From Onchocerca lupi (lineage: Eukaryota > Nematoda > Chromadorea > Rhabditida > Onchocercidae), in the NCBI GenBank assembly GCA_028564675.1, contig JAOVVO010000055.1, forward strand, positions 124,001 through 188,000: 64,000 bases of DNA. Direction: 5' to 3'. A program made the translations under genes and the position numbers. The notes below the pieces were generated by a model. The model was not told the DNA's origin, did not search any database, and saw only the letters and a program-made list of their open reading frames with translations. Below, in pieces: positions 50,914-63,526 of the stretch (position 1 is the stretch's first letter; each line of letters begins with the position of its first letter).

Positions 50914-53184
50914 TTAATAAGGAGGTAATTGTGGCATTTGACCGGACATCGATTGCAACAAGTCCTTTTTTTCCTGCTTATGTTCTGATTCCGGATGCAA
51001 TGGATTTGGCGCTTCATTTGGTTCTTGAATGTGGATCTGATCAGGTAACGCAATACGTGGTCCCATATTTCCTTTAGGATCATGTGGCAACATTATTTTT
51101 ACTTTGATACCCAAGACACCTAAAAATTATGTCACATTAAGCTATAAATGAACACATCATTGTATCGACAAAACCTTATTTTGCAAGTTATGAGATCCTT
51201 GCCACAGAAACTTTCAAAGAATTTAGAAATGTCACAAAGTAGTAACTATAAACCTTGACGAAGTTGGACGTGACGTACTGCTTGCTGGATGTATTCGTTT
51301 ACCGGTTGACCAGAATGAATCATTAATCCATCAACAAATTTCATCGATTTAGCTCGTTGACCGCGCAATTTTCCCGATACAATTACCTAGGAAAGATGAT
51401 AATATAGTGATTTATAAATATTTTATTAAGAATCTCATTCCCAAAGCGTTGATTCTTGAAACATACCAAAACCAAAGTGCTTTCGAAATCCATTAATTTT
51501 CTGGCTTGGCATAAAACAAGAGAGCTCAGAAAATAAGCAGAATCATTGCATCTCTTCAAAGAGATGCTAACATAAGAGGTGTCAGAAGTATGAAACATCA
51601 TAGCTCTCACAAGGATATTACATTTCTACTTTCATCCTATATGGAACTTGAACCAACAGCTTCTTTTTATAGCGCAGTTTCTACACCATTATATCACTTG
51701 ATTACCGACAAATTTCACTCAGTTCTTACAACAAGAAGATTACCTCCAGCTTTTGCAAACTCAATTTTTGAATCAATTTTTTGAAAGACGCATCAATTTA
51801 TAAAATGAAGCAAAAATTCATGGACGTGAATCCAACTTGAACATGCTAGTTTCTCTTTTAAAAAAGATGAAATTCAACTTACTTCACATCCTTGTGCATT
51901 GGATTCCATAATGAAACGTAGTACACCGTAACAAGCTCGACGAACAGCTAAACCACCAACCAACTTGTAACGTAGTGATTCACATTGAGCTACAGCACAT
52001 AGACCGCGATTTGTAACTTTTTCCGCATAAAGCTGAAATATATAAAAAATAATGCTAATGTCAAGTGCAACAATGTCAAATCAAAACTTGCGCCATGCAG
52101 ACAAGAAAGAGAAAAGTAAACGATCAGTTCCCAAAGTTAACCGTTGAACAGTCATAATATCTCAGTTTTCAATAATTTTCTTTCTTTTTTTCTTTTTTTA
52201 AGCTGCTGCTAACAGCTAAACTACTTCACTTATACAATAAAAGATGAAGATATATTTACATCAAATTCAGTTTTACAACATTACGCAGAAAAGTGAGGTT
52301 TATAGTAATGCGAAAAACATAAATATACCGAATATCCAAAATAAAAAAAAAAAGAAAAAAAAATTAAAAAGTAGATTCTGATCTAAAAAACATGACTTGA
52401 AATTTTTTGCGCAAGAAAAAATTGATGATAATAAACTTTGAAAGGTAAGTCCTATCCCTTTCTTTTATTTTTCAAAAAAAAAGTTCAATACTGTTCATGC
52501 ATTCACTTCACAACTAAGTTCAAAGCTTTAGGCAATACAAAACATCATTATATTCCGGAAATAGTCAAGCAACTTCTCATAGATTTTCAGGCTAATACAC
52601 TGGTTTCAGTAACAACTGATATAAAATACCTCAACTGTGCCATCAGCAAATCCAAATCGCTTCTGTACAACCGATGTCAGTTCACGAATCCGCCGTCCAC
52701 GTTCACCCAATACACTTTGTGTACGTGTTGCCAAAATAATTATCTGTATGAAGAAACAAAACATACATATATCAAAGCCAGGAAAAAATGATGAAATCGA
52801 ATTTTGATTCAAAATGATGTAAAGTTTTTTTTTTAAAAAAAAAAATGAAATCAGACTTTTGACAGTAAATTATATCAACAATTAGACTTACTATTCCAGC
52901 ATCCATGAATTCCTTCTTTATTTTTCTTGGAAAATCTTTATATTTAAATATTTAAATAAAGAGATCACATAAATAGTTTTCCAAATGCAACTTTCAAAGA
53001 AAACTGTTATATAAAATATAACGAACAATGCTACCTCAGCGCGTGCCGGTGTTCGTCGAACTTCAACACCCGAATAACCATCTTCAGCAAGTTCCTTCAT
53101 AAGGAAATTATTCAATTCAGCTTTAAAAATACCATCCTGTACTGCCTTACGTTTCTTTGACATTTGTTGAGTTGTGGTCATCAT
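50914..53184 (-). CDS. rps-3: 40S ribosomal protein S3 (uS3)
   Basis: RPS3 sits at the mRNA entry channel of the small ribosomal subunit. It also has reported DNA-repair activity. Five exons: 53035-53184, 52630-52743, 51883-52032, 51254-51386 and 50914-51119. They total 753 bases (250 residues plus stop), matching the family (243 in human). Exon 1 gives MSKKRKAVQDGIFKAELNNF and DGYSGVEVRRTPARAE. Exon 2 holds the KH core (IIILATRTQSVLGERGRRIR, with GERG as GXXG). Exon 3 has GLAVRRACYGVLRFIMES, exon 4 SGKLRGQRAKSMKFVDGLMI, and exon 5 GVLGIKVKIMLPHDPKG and a Pro/Gln-rich tail. Two adjacent ATGs (53184, 53181) precede the conserved MSKK at 53163; which is used is unsettled. A TTTCAG about 60 bp upstream could be a trans-splice acceptor. 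A decayed copy lies near 46 kb. Confidence 0.95.
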
Positions 53185-54718
53185 TGGGTAATTTTTTTTT
53201 TCTTTTGTGAATTCAAATACCTAATCGCAACTTCTAAAGTTACCTGAAATATATTAAAATTTTTACTCGTAAAAATAGAGATCTGTAGCTCGTAAAGCTT
53301 GCAGAATTCGACTATTATCAACAAAACACATGGAATAATCAAAACACAATTCCGGAATGCGATTCAGCATGATACTTTTCTTGTTAGTATGATACTCAAT
53401 TGTCTATCCAGCATTTTAACCCTGCAAAATAAATAAATGCTACTTTGAAGTTCTCAAAAGGTTTTTGAAAAATCAAATCTGGATTCACATTTCAGATAGC
53501 TCCAAAACTGGATCATGCAGTCTCTTCAAGATATGAAATACTGCAGATGACGAAAAGCTGTATCCCGCATGGAAAACTGCATGGGAATTGAGAAACGTAA
53601 TAGAAATAAGTGTAGAATTTAGAAGAAAAGGAAAATGAAATATCAAATAAGTTGACAATGCAAAAATATAAGCGACTACCATGTAACAATGATAGAGGTA
53701 TTGTGTTCGGTATTATAGGTTGACTTTGCAATAAAAGTCTTAAACAAATCTTTCTTGAACATAATGACAATTTCTACAGCTTAAGCCTTTAATTAGGTAT
53801 GAATCACGTCAAGCAGTATGCGCGTTAGATTTCACTGGAACCATTACTTTCTAATCCTAAAGCGAGGTCACGCAACCTACGAATCAGATTTTATTGAAAC
53901 CATTATTTACTAACCCTAAAGCAATCCTATCCCACAAATTTGGTTTCACAAAGGCACTAAACGCGGGTCGCGGTCCGTTAAATTTAGTTCCCTCTCCTAA
54001 ATATGTTCATCATTTGCATTACCAACTCTCTGCTTACCGCTACAATGTCTGTTCACTTCTTAGTAAGAAGAATATACGTGGTTTCTTAGGGTGTCTGGGA
54101 TCTCTCTATTTATAATGTTATGTTTTTTTTTTTCACGTATGTCTAACGTTCGATGTGATGAGATTGTATTATCTAAGTTGAAAGTGAACTTTATTTAAGC
54201 AATATTCAAAATAAGATTTATTTCTCAAATTATCAATTACGTTTTTATTTTAGACGTGAATAAGTGGAATTTTATCGAAATTAATTATTGCTCAATAGTT
54301 TTTTTCTTACTGGAATCAAGTTTCATTTATAAACAAATCATTAGGATAATTGTTTTGTGCAGATGATATAACAATAAGGTTGTATTATAGCAGATTATAA
54401 GCAGAATAATCATTCATTACCAGATTCTAAACTTTAAAATGCTATGATTTTCTTTTTATTCAATGGTTTGAACTCTCGAAATTTAGATTAAAATCTGCTT
54501 CTTTTTCACTTTTACAAATTGAAGCATCCGGAAAGAATAATTTCAAAAAATCTATGGAATAAAACTTTTGCTAATTTTAAATTATCAAGCTCCGCATAGA
54601 ATCTAGCTGATCTTCCAGTTTGATTTTTAACCATGGCGAATCTTCACTTCAACATGTCGACAATAATAATCTAGAACATCTCATTATAACTTAAACACTA
54701 ATTTAATTAGTACAAAAC
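53185..54718. other. Spacer between rps-3 and the four-TM gene
   Basis: Presumably contains the rps-3 promoter. A diverged ~50-bp direct repeat (ATTGAAACCATTATTTACTA-like, at about 53835-53870 and 53885-53925) is present. The + ORF at 53894-54115 shows no family signal. Confidence 0.45.
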
Positions 54719-57554
54719 TCATCGATTCCAACAACAGCATTTCAGTAATGCAATACATATATGAAAAGAGAATATGAACAGAGATGATTTGTACAGCTGT
54801 ATGTCAACGTAATTGGCCGATTGACGATCCTCATATTCTACATATCCATGCAATTTTACCACCCAATAAAATCCTAAAATTTGAAATTAAATTTAAAAAG
54901 CAAAACCTGTTTCAAAAGAGTTCCAAATTCATCGATCCACTAGAAATTTTATATTAAATTATATCGAAAATATATTGCAAAACGTATATTCTAAACTTAT
55001 GTCTTAAAAACTAGTGAAAATTCTAAGAATATTTGAGATCAAGCAAGATTAAAAATTATAAATGATATGTTTAAATACTAGACAAAGCAAATTTGAAACA
55101 AATCTAAATTTCATATTTAAATTTCAAAGCATCCATTAAAAAATGCAGTTTCTAATAAATGATAAAGTAAATAATTTTTTAAAAAACTTGTTATTACTCA
55201 CCAATTATTCCAACAAGTAGAAGGATGAAAGTAACCAGCAAATAAACTACACAAGCTACAAAATGAAGAACCTGACAACACCATTTGCCTTCACCGATTT
55301 TCGTTGTTGTTGTATAAATACAGAAGAAAATTATACTTAGCAGGAGTTGGACGAATCCTGAAATAATTCTTCAATGAGTTAAAATTCAATTATTTATGAA
55401 GGATTCAAATAATTGGCTAAAATTAGTATGCTCTAAATTATTTATATATGAAGATTTTCGGAATAATCTTTCACAGATATGAGAGGCTGATCGACTCGAT
55501 TCCTTGCTTGCTAAGTAAATATTTCATTAGTATTCCAGGTACTCTTCTCTTTCAGATCAAATATATTAGGTATTCTCAAGACTGACAAATTCGATGATTT
55601 GATCAGATATTCTTTCTACCAAAAAAAAAAAAAAAAAAAAAAAATTGCAATTATCCGAAATTCTATGAATAAACTTTAAATACATTGTTCTAAAAATTTA
55701 AGTGCTTGCGAGCACTGATATTTAAGTTGCCGTTATATTTAAAATTTTAAGAACGAAACATAGAAATTGTTATTTTTTATATATGTCAGTTGCATTTAGA
55801 AAGATGCGAACAAATGCTTGTATATATTTGCAAAAAAACTTGAAACATTCATCTCAAATTTCAATCGATGCAAATTAAAACGTGATTGGTTACGGTAGGA
55901 AGAATTTTTCTTTAAGTGAAATGTAAAGAAATATAATTCATCATCAGTTTTTTCAGTGAGCATAAATACAAAATGACATTTGAAAGGCGCTTAAACAATT
56001 TTATAAAAAGCTCAGCAAATTTGATTAATAATCTTTGTTAGCTTCGGCTAAGTAGATCAAATTTTAATTCATATTATAATTTTTTAAAATTTTTGTTATA
56101 TTAAAATCCCGGCATTCTTTGTGTTAATCAAATGTTTAAACGTATTTATTACCAGTTTATTAGTCATAGTATCCGAAAAAAATTTGATGATGCGAATAAA
56201 ACATATTAATAAAACCGTTAACATTGTCCTTGATGATGCTGAATGAAAGACTGCAATATTAATCCGGGATAAGTCTCATGAATTCTTAGGTAGAAATCCG
56301 AACAGAGGATCTCAAAATCCGAATTGAAATGCCTGATTTAGAGATAATAGTAATATTTACTTCTGCTATCTCGTTTCAATATTTGTTATTTCCTGTCATC
56401 TCTTCCATTTTTGTTTTTTTCTTTTATGTTATCATTGTTTTTTCTTTACTAATTTGGTAGAAGCAAATTTTATTATTTGAAAGATGAGGATCAAGATCCA
56501 ACTAGGGGACTCGAAAATTCCAGTCCGAAGGATCTGAAGGACCATGTAAATGATGTATTATTATAAATGGATAATTATATATCATACTAACGGTCATACT
56601 TCGCATACCGGCTCCCACTGGTTTATATAAATAAAAATGTAAATGTTCGTTTGTTCAAAATCGTATATCTCCAAAACTTCTTAAACACGCATTCATCCGA
56701 ATGCAACGTTGTATGAAAATTTCAGATCAGTCGGTGAAGAACTTGAAAAGCTGTGTAACAAGTAACAACGAACATTTATATTTTTATCTATATAGATTAC
56801 AGCCAAGCAAATACGTTATTTTTGTCTGTAAAATTTTAAGAATTAGTAAAAAGAAAAAGTAATCTCAGTAAGCGAACCGTAGACAAATAAAATAGTTCGT
56901 ATTTTTTGTGCACTTTCATGGCGTGATTCATAGCCATAAATGGATAAATTACGGGAAAATGCAATATATACCGCGTATATGCCACAAATACTACTAATTA
57001 CCATAATCGCCAACTGTTTTTTAGCCACTGAAAATGATTAAAATGTGACACTTTTATAACTATCTTTACACAAATATTTATAGATATTTTTCTGATTAGA
57101 CATTTCTCGAGTCAGCACAGAAAATTCTTCAGTAATCAAAAAGTGCATAATATTTAAATAAAGAAACATTGACCGATTTCTAAATCAATTTAATCTTTCA
57201 ACCTTAATTTGTTTTAGATTTGGATTCATGCATGTCTAAAACCAATTAGTAACAGAAAAAATCATTAATTAGTAATTTATTCTTAAGAATTATATTATTT
57301 TTCCATTTAACAACTTTAATGAAAATCATTGCCAACGAAAGGAACTCACTCATTCGATGGAAAAATACCACCAAAGACATGACTACGGTATTTTCAGTTT
57401 TCTTTTTCCTGAATATTTCTGTAGATTGGTCATCCTTACTGTCAGATTTACCCTTCTTCTTCAATTTTTTTAGTTTCAAATTCGATGAGTCGTGGACTTC
57501 CATGTCAGATTCATCATCAGTGACAGAGACTGGCAATGGAGATTCCTCGTCCAT
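54719..57554 (-). CDS. Predicted four-transmembrane protein, unknown function (TMEM272-like topology)
   Basis: Four exons join in frame: 57350-57554, 56878-57027, 55202-55357 and 54719-54873. They sum to 666 bases, giving 221 residues. The N-terminus is acidic then strongly basic and cytosolic-looking (MDEESPLPVSVTDDESDMEV, then KLKKLKKKGKSDSKDD). Four hydrophobic segments follow: LAIMVISSICGIYAVYIAF, TILFVYGFVQLLLSIIFFCI, VLHFVACVVYLLVTFILLLV running into GIIGFYWVVKL, and SLFIFSFHICIALLKCCCWN at the very end. The order, short loops and a polar segment before TM4 recall TMEM272-like proteins, but that is only a topological resemblance. The frame is open upstream of ATG 57554 to a TTGCAG at about 57571, so a further 5' exon is possible. 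A MITE-like element lies in intron 2. Confidence 0.65.
55621..55644. repeat. Poly(A) homopolymer in intron
   Basis: About 24 consecutive A bases in the intron of the four-TM gene. It is one of several such tracts in the window (others near 3957, 10571, 36963). Confidence 0.7.
56624..56795. mobile_element. MITE-like element with terminal inverted repeats
   Basis: TATATAAATAAAAATGTAAA...TGTTCGTTTGTT at the left (56624-56655) is mirrored by AACAACGAACATTTATATTT...TCTATATAG at the right (56763-56795), with a few mismatches. The ~172-bp body is non-coding. Terminal TA dinucleotides and the small size fit a Tc1/mariner- or other DNA-transposon-derived MITE. It is inserted in an intron of the four-TM gene, between the exons ending at 56878 and beginning at 55357. 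Confidence 0.65.
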
Positions 57555-58168
57555 ATAAAGTGTTAAAATCTGCAAGTGAAAGCAAATATGAAATGAGCAG
57601 AAATTTGATATGCCAAAATCTTAATTAATTGACGACAGCAAATATGAATTCAATCAGAAAGCTAAAAAAAAGTCATATGTTAATAAAAAATTAGGAAATC
57701 AGTCCTAGTATCAGAATAATGCTCCGAGCAAGCAATGTTTATGGAAATCTCATTCCGCCGTAAGCTCCCATCCTTAATATATGAAAAGTAGTATAAAGCA
57801 GGGAAAAGAATATCTTCATCACATGGAAATAATAAGTTTGAATTCAATTTCAAGAAATAATCGCCTAAAAATGACTGCCTGAAAGTCGAGTATAGTGCAA
57901 TGAATAGATGCTGAAATGCTCAATCATTCATTAACTAATTATCAAACTTATTGTTTTGTTTACATCTGAAAGTGCAGTCCCCTTTCGTCACTTTAACCAA
58001 CTGATTCATCAGAAGTGACAAAAAATTTTTTTCATTCCGATCACTGCAGTGGAAGACGTCATATTTTACTTTAAAATATCGCCTTTTTATACTGTCAATT
58101 TTCAAATAATTTCCTACTAATTAAAATCTCGATTAATTAACAAAAAGTATTAATCAAACTTATTGTAA

Positions 58169-58300
58169 ATGACCTCTTCAGCTCCCGCTAGTACTGCAAT
58201 GTCTGCTTTTCTCCGATTCTTACTTCCGCCACTAGGATGGATGCAGCATCTTCCAACTGATTATAACATGAATGAAAAACTTTCGTTGTGTTTAGCGGGA
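58169..58300 (+). CDS. Possible first exon of an unidentified gene
   Basis: The ATG at 58169 opens 44 codons (MTSSAPASTAMSAFLRFLLP, then GWMQHLPTDYNMNEKLSLC). They run up to a GTATGT donor at 58301 in phase 0. The composition is coding-like and less AT-rich than its surroundings. There is no recognisable domain. The minus strand is also open over most of it, so the strand is not certain. Confidence 0.3.
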
Positions 58301-61300
58301 GTATGTCTAAGTTTTAATTTAAATTCGTTCCTTTTTAAATATGAATAGAAACTAAAAACACTTAAAAAAATATAGAAAATTGATAATCAAAAATGAATTA
58401 CTCAACAAATTTTTAAAACTGACTGATTAATAGACAAAATTTAGAGAAACTACTAAAATATACCTTCCTATTGCTCTTCTCATCATTTGTTCCTTTTGTC
58501 TAAACTTTGATTCAAAGTTTTACTTCCCACTGGTTTTTGTCAACATATCCGATTAGTCTTATATTTTGAGCTTTTCAATTTTGGTTTTAAAAAATAGTTT
58601 CTCTCTCTATCCCTTTAATAGTGAAAGACTTACTAAATAAGTTTTTGTAAAATGATACAAATTCAACATTTTAATGATATTTGTTATGATCTTTCAATCT
58701 CACTAAAATGGGACAGAATTTAGAAGTCATCATACTTCACTTTTTTTAGTTTTGGATAATTAAATCCTAGATGGCACTCTCAGAGAAAAAAAATAATAAT
58801 AATTTAATAATGTCCAAATTACTATCTTCCGTAAAACGAATATGGTTTACTTTAAAATGCGACCGAACTGTTTTGCAATTATTACTCTTAGCCTTCAATC
58901 TCATTAAGACATCAAAATTTTAACTTGAATGCCTGAAGATTAAAATCTTTATGCTGTGTATTTTTGAATGCATATGAATAAGAAATTAAAGTGAGAGAAT
59001 AAAAATTTGGCAGGAACATTTGATTTCTGAACTATCGAATCAATTAATTTTATGAAAAAAAAAAATGTAATCAGTACATGCACATTTATAAATAATCGCA
59101 TAATTTTAATTTCAAGCATGCATTGCAATTAAGTGGTATAATAATAAGAACAAATTCCGCATAGGTGGCATCAGATGATAAAGTGATGAGAAGAAGGGAA
59201 AAATATGAAAAAAGGTACAAAGAGCACAAAAGTGAAGAAGATGGATCACAGACTGATAAAACTTTTTTGACGAATAGTACCGTTGAATCGATGGATCACT
59301 TAGTTTTAAACATCCAGCTTATTGTTTTCTTTAATTGAAATGAAATCTTCCCACATGGCCTATCGATCATTTGAGATAGATCAAGCTCAAATTCTCAAAA
59401 TTTTTGGAATTGACTTGAAAGAAGACTGAGCATTTTAGGTAACAAATCGAAGACTTAAAATAAATTTACATTTACTTTTCAGCAGATTTTTATGGCTAAC
59501 ATATTAATTTACTGAAATATTGATTTTTCATGAAGCTCGACTCTAATTATTGTTTTTTACGAGGAAATGTTGTCGAATATTACATGCGACAGTTCTTGAT
59601 TGGTTAAGATGATAAATTGTTAGCTTTTCGATTCAAATTGGAATGGCAAGAAAATAAAATATAAGGTAAAGGAAGAAGGAGTGGCATGGTAGCTAAACTT
59701 CCCATTTTATGCATCCTTGTTTTGAGATTTCGCGAATTAGCAAAGTTTTCACTTTTTTTTTAAAAATTTATTTTAAGAAACAGAAGCCGAAAAATTTTGT
59801 ATTCATTGTTCCTCAAGCTTGCTCGAGCATAACTTTCCTGATGGCAAATAATGCTAACAACTGTCATTTAATTAATAAATAGGTGAACAAATATTTCCAC
59901 CGAGTATTACACTGTTTGTCACTTTCAGAAACTACGAGATTTGGTATTTGCAAAGGTGACTTGTAAGAAGTAGATTAAAAATATTGAATTTATTGAAAAC
60001 TTTTCCCGAAAAAGATAGTGAAGTTGCCAAGCAAAGAAAAAAATATCTCTCAAGAATAGCATATACTTGATAGACCAAACTACGTGGCAAATTGTGGAAT
60101 TTTCTAATGACATGATGGTTTGCTTCGAAATTCTAATTTTTGCATTTGAAAAGCCAATCTGTTTTCTCTTCTTTTTTCTGATTCATCCGGATGCTTTTGG
60201 GAGGGAAAAAAGAAAAGTTTCGAAATCTTTGTAATTGCTTGTTTTCCTTTTTTTACAGTCTGACTTCAATGGTGATTTCCATCTATTCATCCGTCCGGAA
60301 CGTGTCATTTTTTTTTTTTTGAAACAACTGGAAGTTGTTTTCAAAAATGTTTTCAAATGGATTCTTTGAAAAAAATTGAAGTCTTTCTCATTGAAATGCA
60401 AGATTTATAATGATTTATAGAACTAATGGAAAAGTTCTTTAGATGCTGTTTTAAAGTTGTGACATGGCTTCTAAAATGATGGTTTATTTCATGTTATCAC
60501 TGTATTTATAATTTACGTAAAATAAAACTTCGTTAAATGGATTTTTCTTATCTTTATTAAATGGATTTTGTCATAAACAAATACCCATCAGTCTGGATAA
60601 TTTCTCCGAGATAATTTCTCAGTTACTGATTAATTCCATCACTATTCGAAAATTTATGTTAGAAAAAAAAAAACAATGAAATCAAATACTTAAATCCAAG
60701 CAAGAGAATGATAAACAATGGGCAAATTTGATAAATGAGTGCAATAAATGGTATTAGTGATCTTGAGTTTATATCAAAAACAGAATATTTTTTTTTTCCA
60801 AGTTTTCGAATTTTAATGAAATTAATCAGCAGTTGCTTCTCCAAAAACAACATATTAATTAAGGAATATTTATTCAAGACAAAATCTATCTAACAAATAT
60901 ACTTTCAAGACTGAGAGAACTATGCAGTAGCATTGATAGCTGAAACTATCAAGATATCAATCAGAGCGTAAGGATGAGTTGTCATGATATTTTCAGAGCA
61001 TAAAGATCGATAAGATTTTAAAAATCAGCTAAGTGAAGGAATATCAATAGTGCAAAAGTTCGAAATTTTAAAGTGATCAACTATAAGCAATACAATCTTT
61101 TTGTATTACACAGATGGAATTCTAGAAAATATCAGAATGACAGCAAATTCCAACTTGCAACTTACAAAAAAGCATGCTATAAAATTCTAAAATACAACAA
61201 AGGCACGTTATAGAATCGGTAACATAAGAAATGAATGATAAAAGTTTTCTAGAAATTTTAACTTCGTAAATTGTTCCGGTTTAAATAAATTAAATGATTT

Positions 61301-62395
61301 GTAAGATTCGAATTTTTTTGAATTTTGATTTTTAAATTCTATTATTTAACACTGGAGAAAATTTTGTAATTCAAGTTTTATGAAGTTAATTAAGAAAAAA
61401 TAGTGAAAATTTTAATTACTTTTTCATTACTTTTCTCACTACTTTTCACTACGTTTTAAAAAAATAAGCAAAAAGAGGATCAATATTATTGGAGACGAAA
61501 AATGGAAAAATTAATAAAAACTTAAGGAATGTAAGCTTTTTTCAAATATAAAAGTTAGATTTCATTATTTTCTCCCATTCATTACTTTCTCTCCCATTAT
61601 AATTAAGATTGTAGCGAGAGAGGAATGCGAATGACTTTGTAAATTTATTTCCATTCTTTTTTAGATTATAATTCTATCCAATGAACACATCTCTGAATAA
61701 AATGAAAGATTCAATAATAACTTCGTTGAAATTAATTTATTTTACTTCGCTTCCTTACGTTTTAATATTGCTTTGCAAGAAGAAGAAGAAAATGTTTCGT
61801 TCATTGAATGATAAACGAAACGAAGAAAAAGAAAAAGTGATAAGATCAATTTGACCTATCAGCTATCTTCTCATTGAATAATGAAGGCTGTAACGTCTAA
61901 CAAGCATTGTATAACTATTCTTTTGTCTCCTTTAACCCATTGTTATCACAGAAAACAGATTTAACAAAGATTTCAAATTTGAAAAAACAAAAAAAAAAAA
62001 GATGACAAATCATTTAGAACCGAAATGGATTGATGGAAAATGAAATATTCAAAAGTATATTAATAGATTTATAGCACTGTTCACTTCCACATTATAGTAT
62101 AAAACTTTTCAATTGATGAATAATTGAGTATGATTCAGAATATTCAAAAATATTCGATGTAAGACATAGTAGCATGACGAGTCGTTGTAAATCTTACCCT
62201 ATTCAGCTAATTCAGAAAGAAGATTTGGAATTTCTCGAGTTTGAGAAAATGAATTTGAGCTGACTCAAATTTTAATTGAATTAATTTCGGTCAGCTGAAA
62301 ATACAACAGAAAATTTTTCGAAATTCCAAATTTGATGGAAATATCATAAACCATATCAAAATATCACGGAACATCACAAATTCTGAATCATAAAA

Positions 62396-62521
62396 TTCGA
62401 AGTGAAAAGCAATTTAAAATGTGATTCAACTCAACAAATGAAAAAATGGCGGAATTTTTCAAATATTCATTTGTAGAACATGATTTCTAATGATGTTTTC
62501 ATGATTGCTTTTCACTTCGAA
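62396..62521. repeat. Perfect 18-bp inverted repeat flanking a 90-base spacer
   Basis: TTCGAAGTGAAAAGCAAT (62396-62413) and its exact reverse complement (62504-62521) enclose about 90 bases. The size and structure fit a very small transposon-derived element or a hairpin. Confidence 0.8.
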
Positions 62522-63387
62522 CCAATTATCTTTGTGTTATTTATTTAACAATTTAGCGTTGATTTGAATACTTAAATAAATGATATTTTTGGAAAAGTTA
62601 TGCGAAAAAAATTTAAAAATAATCATGAAAAATTTGATCTGCAACAAAAAGAAATCAAAAATGATGTTATTTAAAATTATAGATCGAATTGATTGAAAAG
62701 ATAAATACTCAAACCATTTTTTTACACTTTTATCACCTAAGCTGCATTCATTTCGAAAATTAAATTCAAGTGAAACTTTATGTAAATTCACTTAATTCGA
62801 GTAATAAGTAATCAAAAACATTTCTTAATTAAAAATTTCCTAAAATTTGTGAAAAATTACTTACTATGATCCAAACTTCGTTTCAAAATATTTACTATAT
62901 AGACTTTCAGAAGCATCCTTGCAACTAAACAGATCAATCGAAAAGCCTTCTCAGCTTTAATTTCTTTTAAATAATATTTTAAATGGTGGTTGAATCATTT
63001 TCTTCCGGTTCACATTCGCTATAATAGCATCTAGCCCTCAATCTTTTCTAAAAGAAAATTAAAACAAAATAAGAAAAACATTCGGAAAAATTTTTTCGAA
63101 TACCAATGAAATCATTTAAGTAATGACTATTTTTAATACAAGATTTTAAATTCATTTTTGGCTGTAAATAAAAAAATTATTATAGCCAAGAAGCAATAGA
63201 TTGAATCATTTAACAGGCCAACTTCACCAGGCCTTCATCGTTTTGTCTATTTTTAAGAACCATTAGAAGTCATAAGTGGGCATGCATTGATTGAATCTCG
63301 ACTGTTTTTATTTGAGTTATTTTATCAGATTTTAAATTACTTTGGGCATTATTGAAAAAAATTAATTTTTTTTTTCCAAACATACAG

Positions 63388-63526
63388 ACAACATCGTTCG
63401 GTCCATGATGAAGAGGAACTTAGAAATGAATTGATTACATTATATTCGAGCCAATTGAATTATTTCTTAAAAGCCAAGAAAAGTAGAATGACGACCAAAC
63501 GAAATGAAAAAAGTTTGAAAGGATGA
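63388..63526 (+). CDS. Possible terminal exon of an unidentified gene
   Basis: An ACATACAG acceptor is followed by 46 codons in one frame (QHRSVHDEEELRNELITLYS, then QLNYFLKAKKSRMTTKRNE) ending in TGA. The charged, helical composition is typical of coding DNA. No domain or homologue is recognised, and no phase-compatible upstream exon was identified with confidence. Confidence 0.3.

Noticed and set aside
51590..51784. 64-codon + ORF opposite rps-3
   Set aside because: Lies wholly within an rps-3 intron on the other strand and has no family signal.
50914..53184. Search for a box C/D snoRNA in rps-3 introns, as in the vertebrate gene
   Set aside because: No intron showed a convincing C box (RTGATGA) paired with a D box (CTGA) and terminal stem.
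53894..54115. 73-codon + ORF upstream of rps-3
   Set aside because: No domain, no splice context, and it overlaps a diverged direct repeat; treated as chance.
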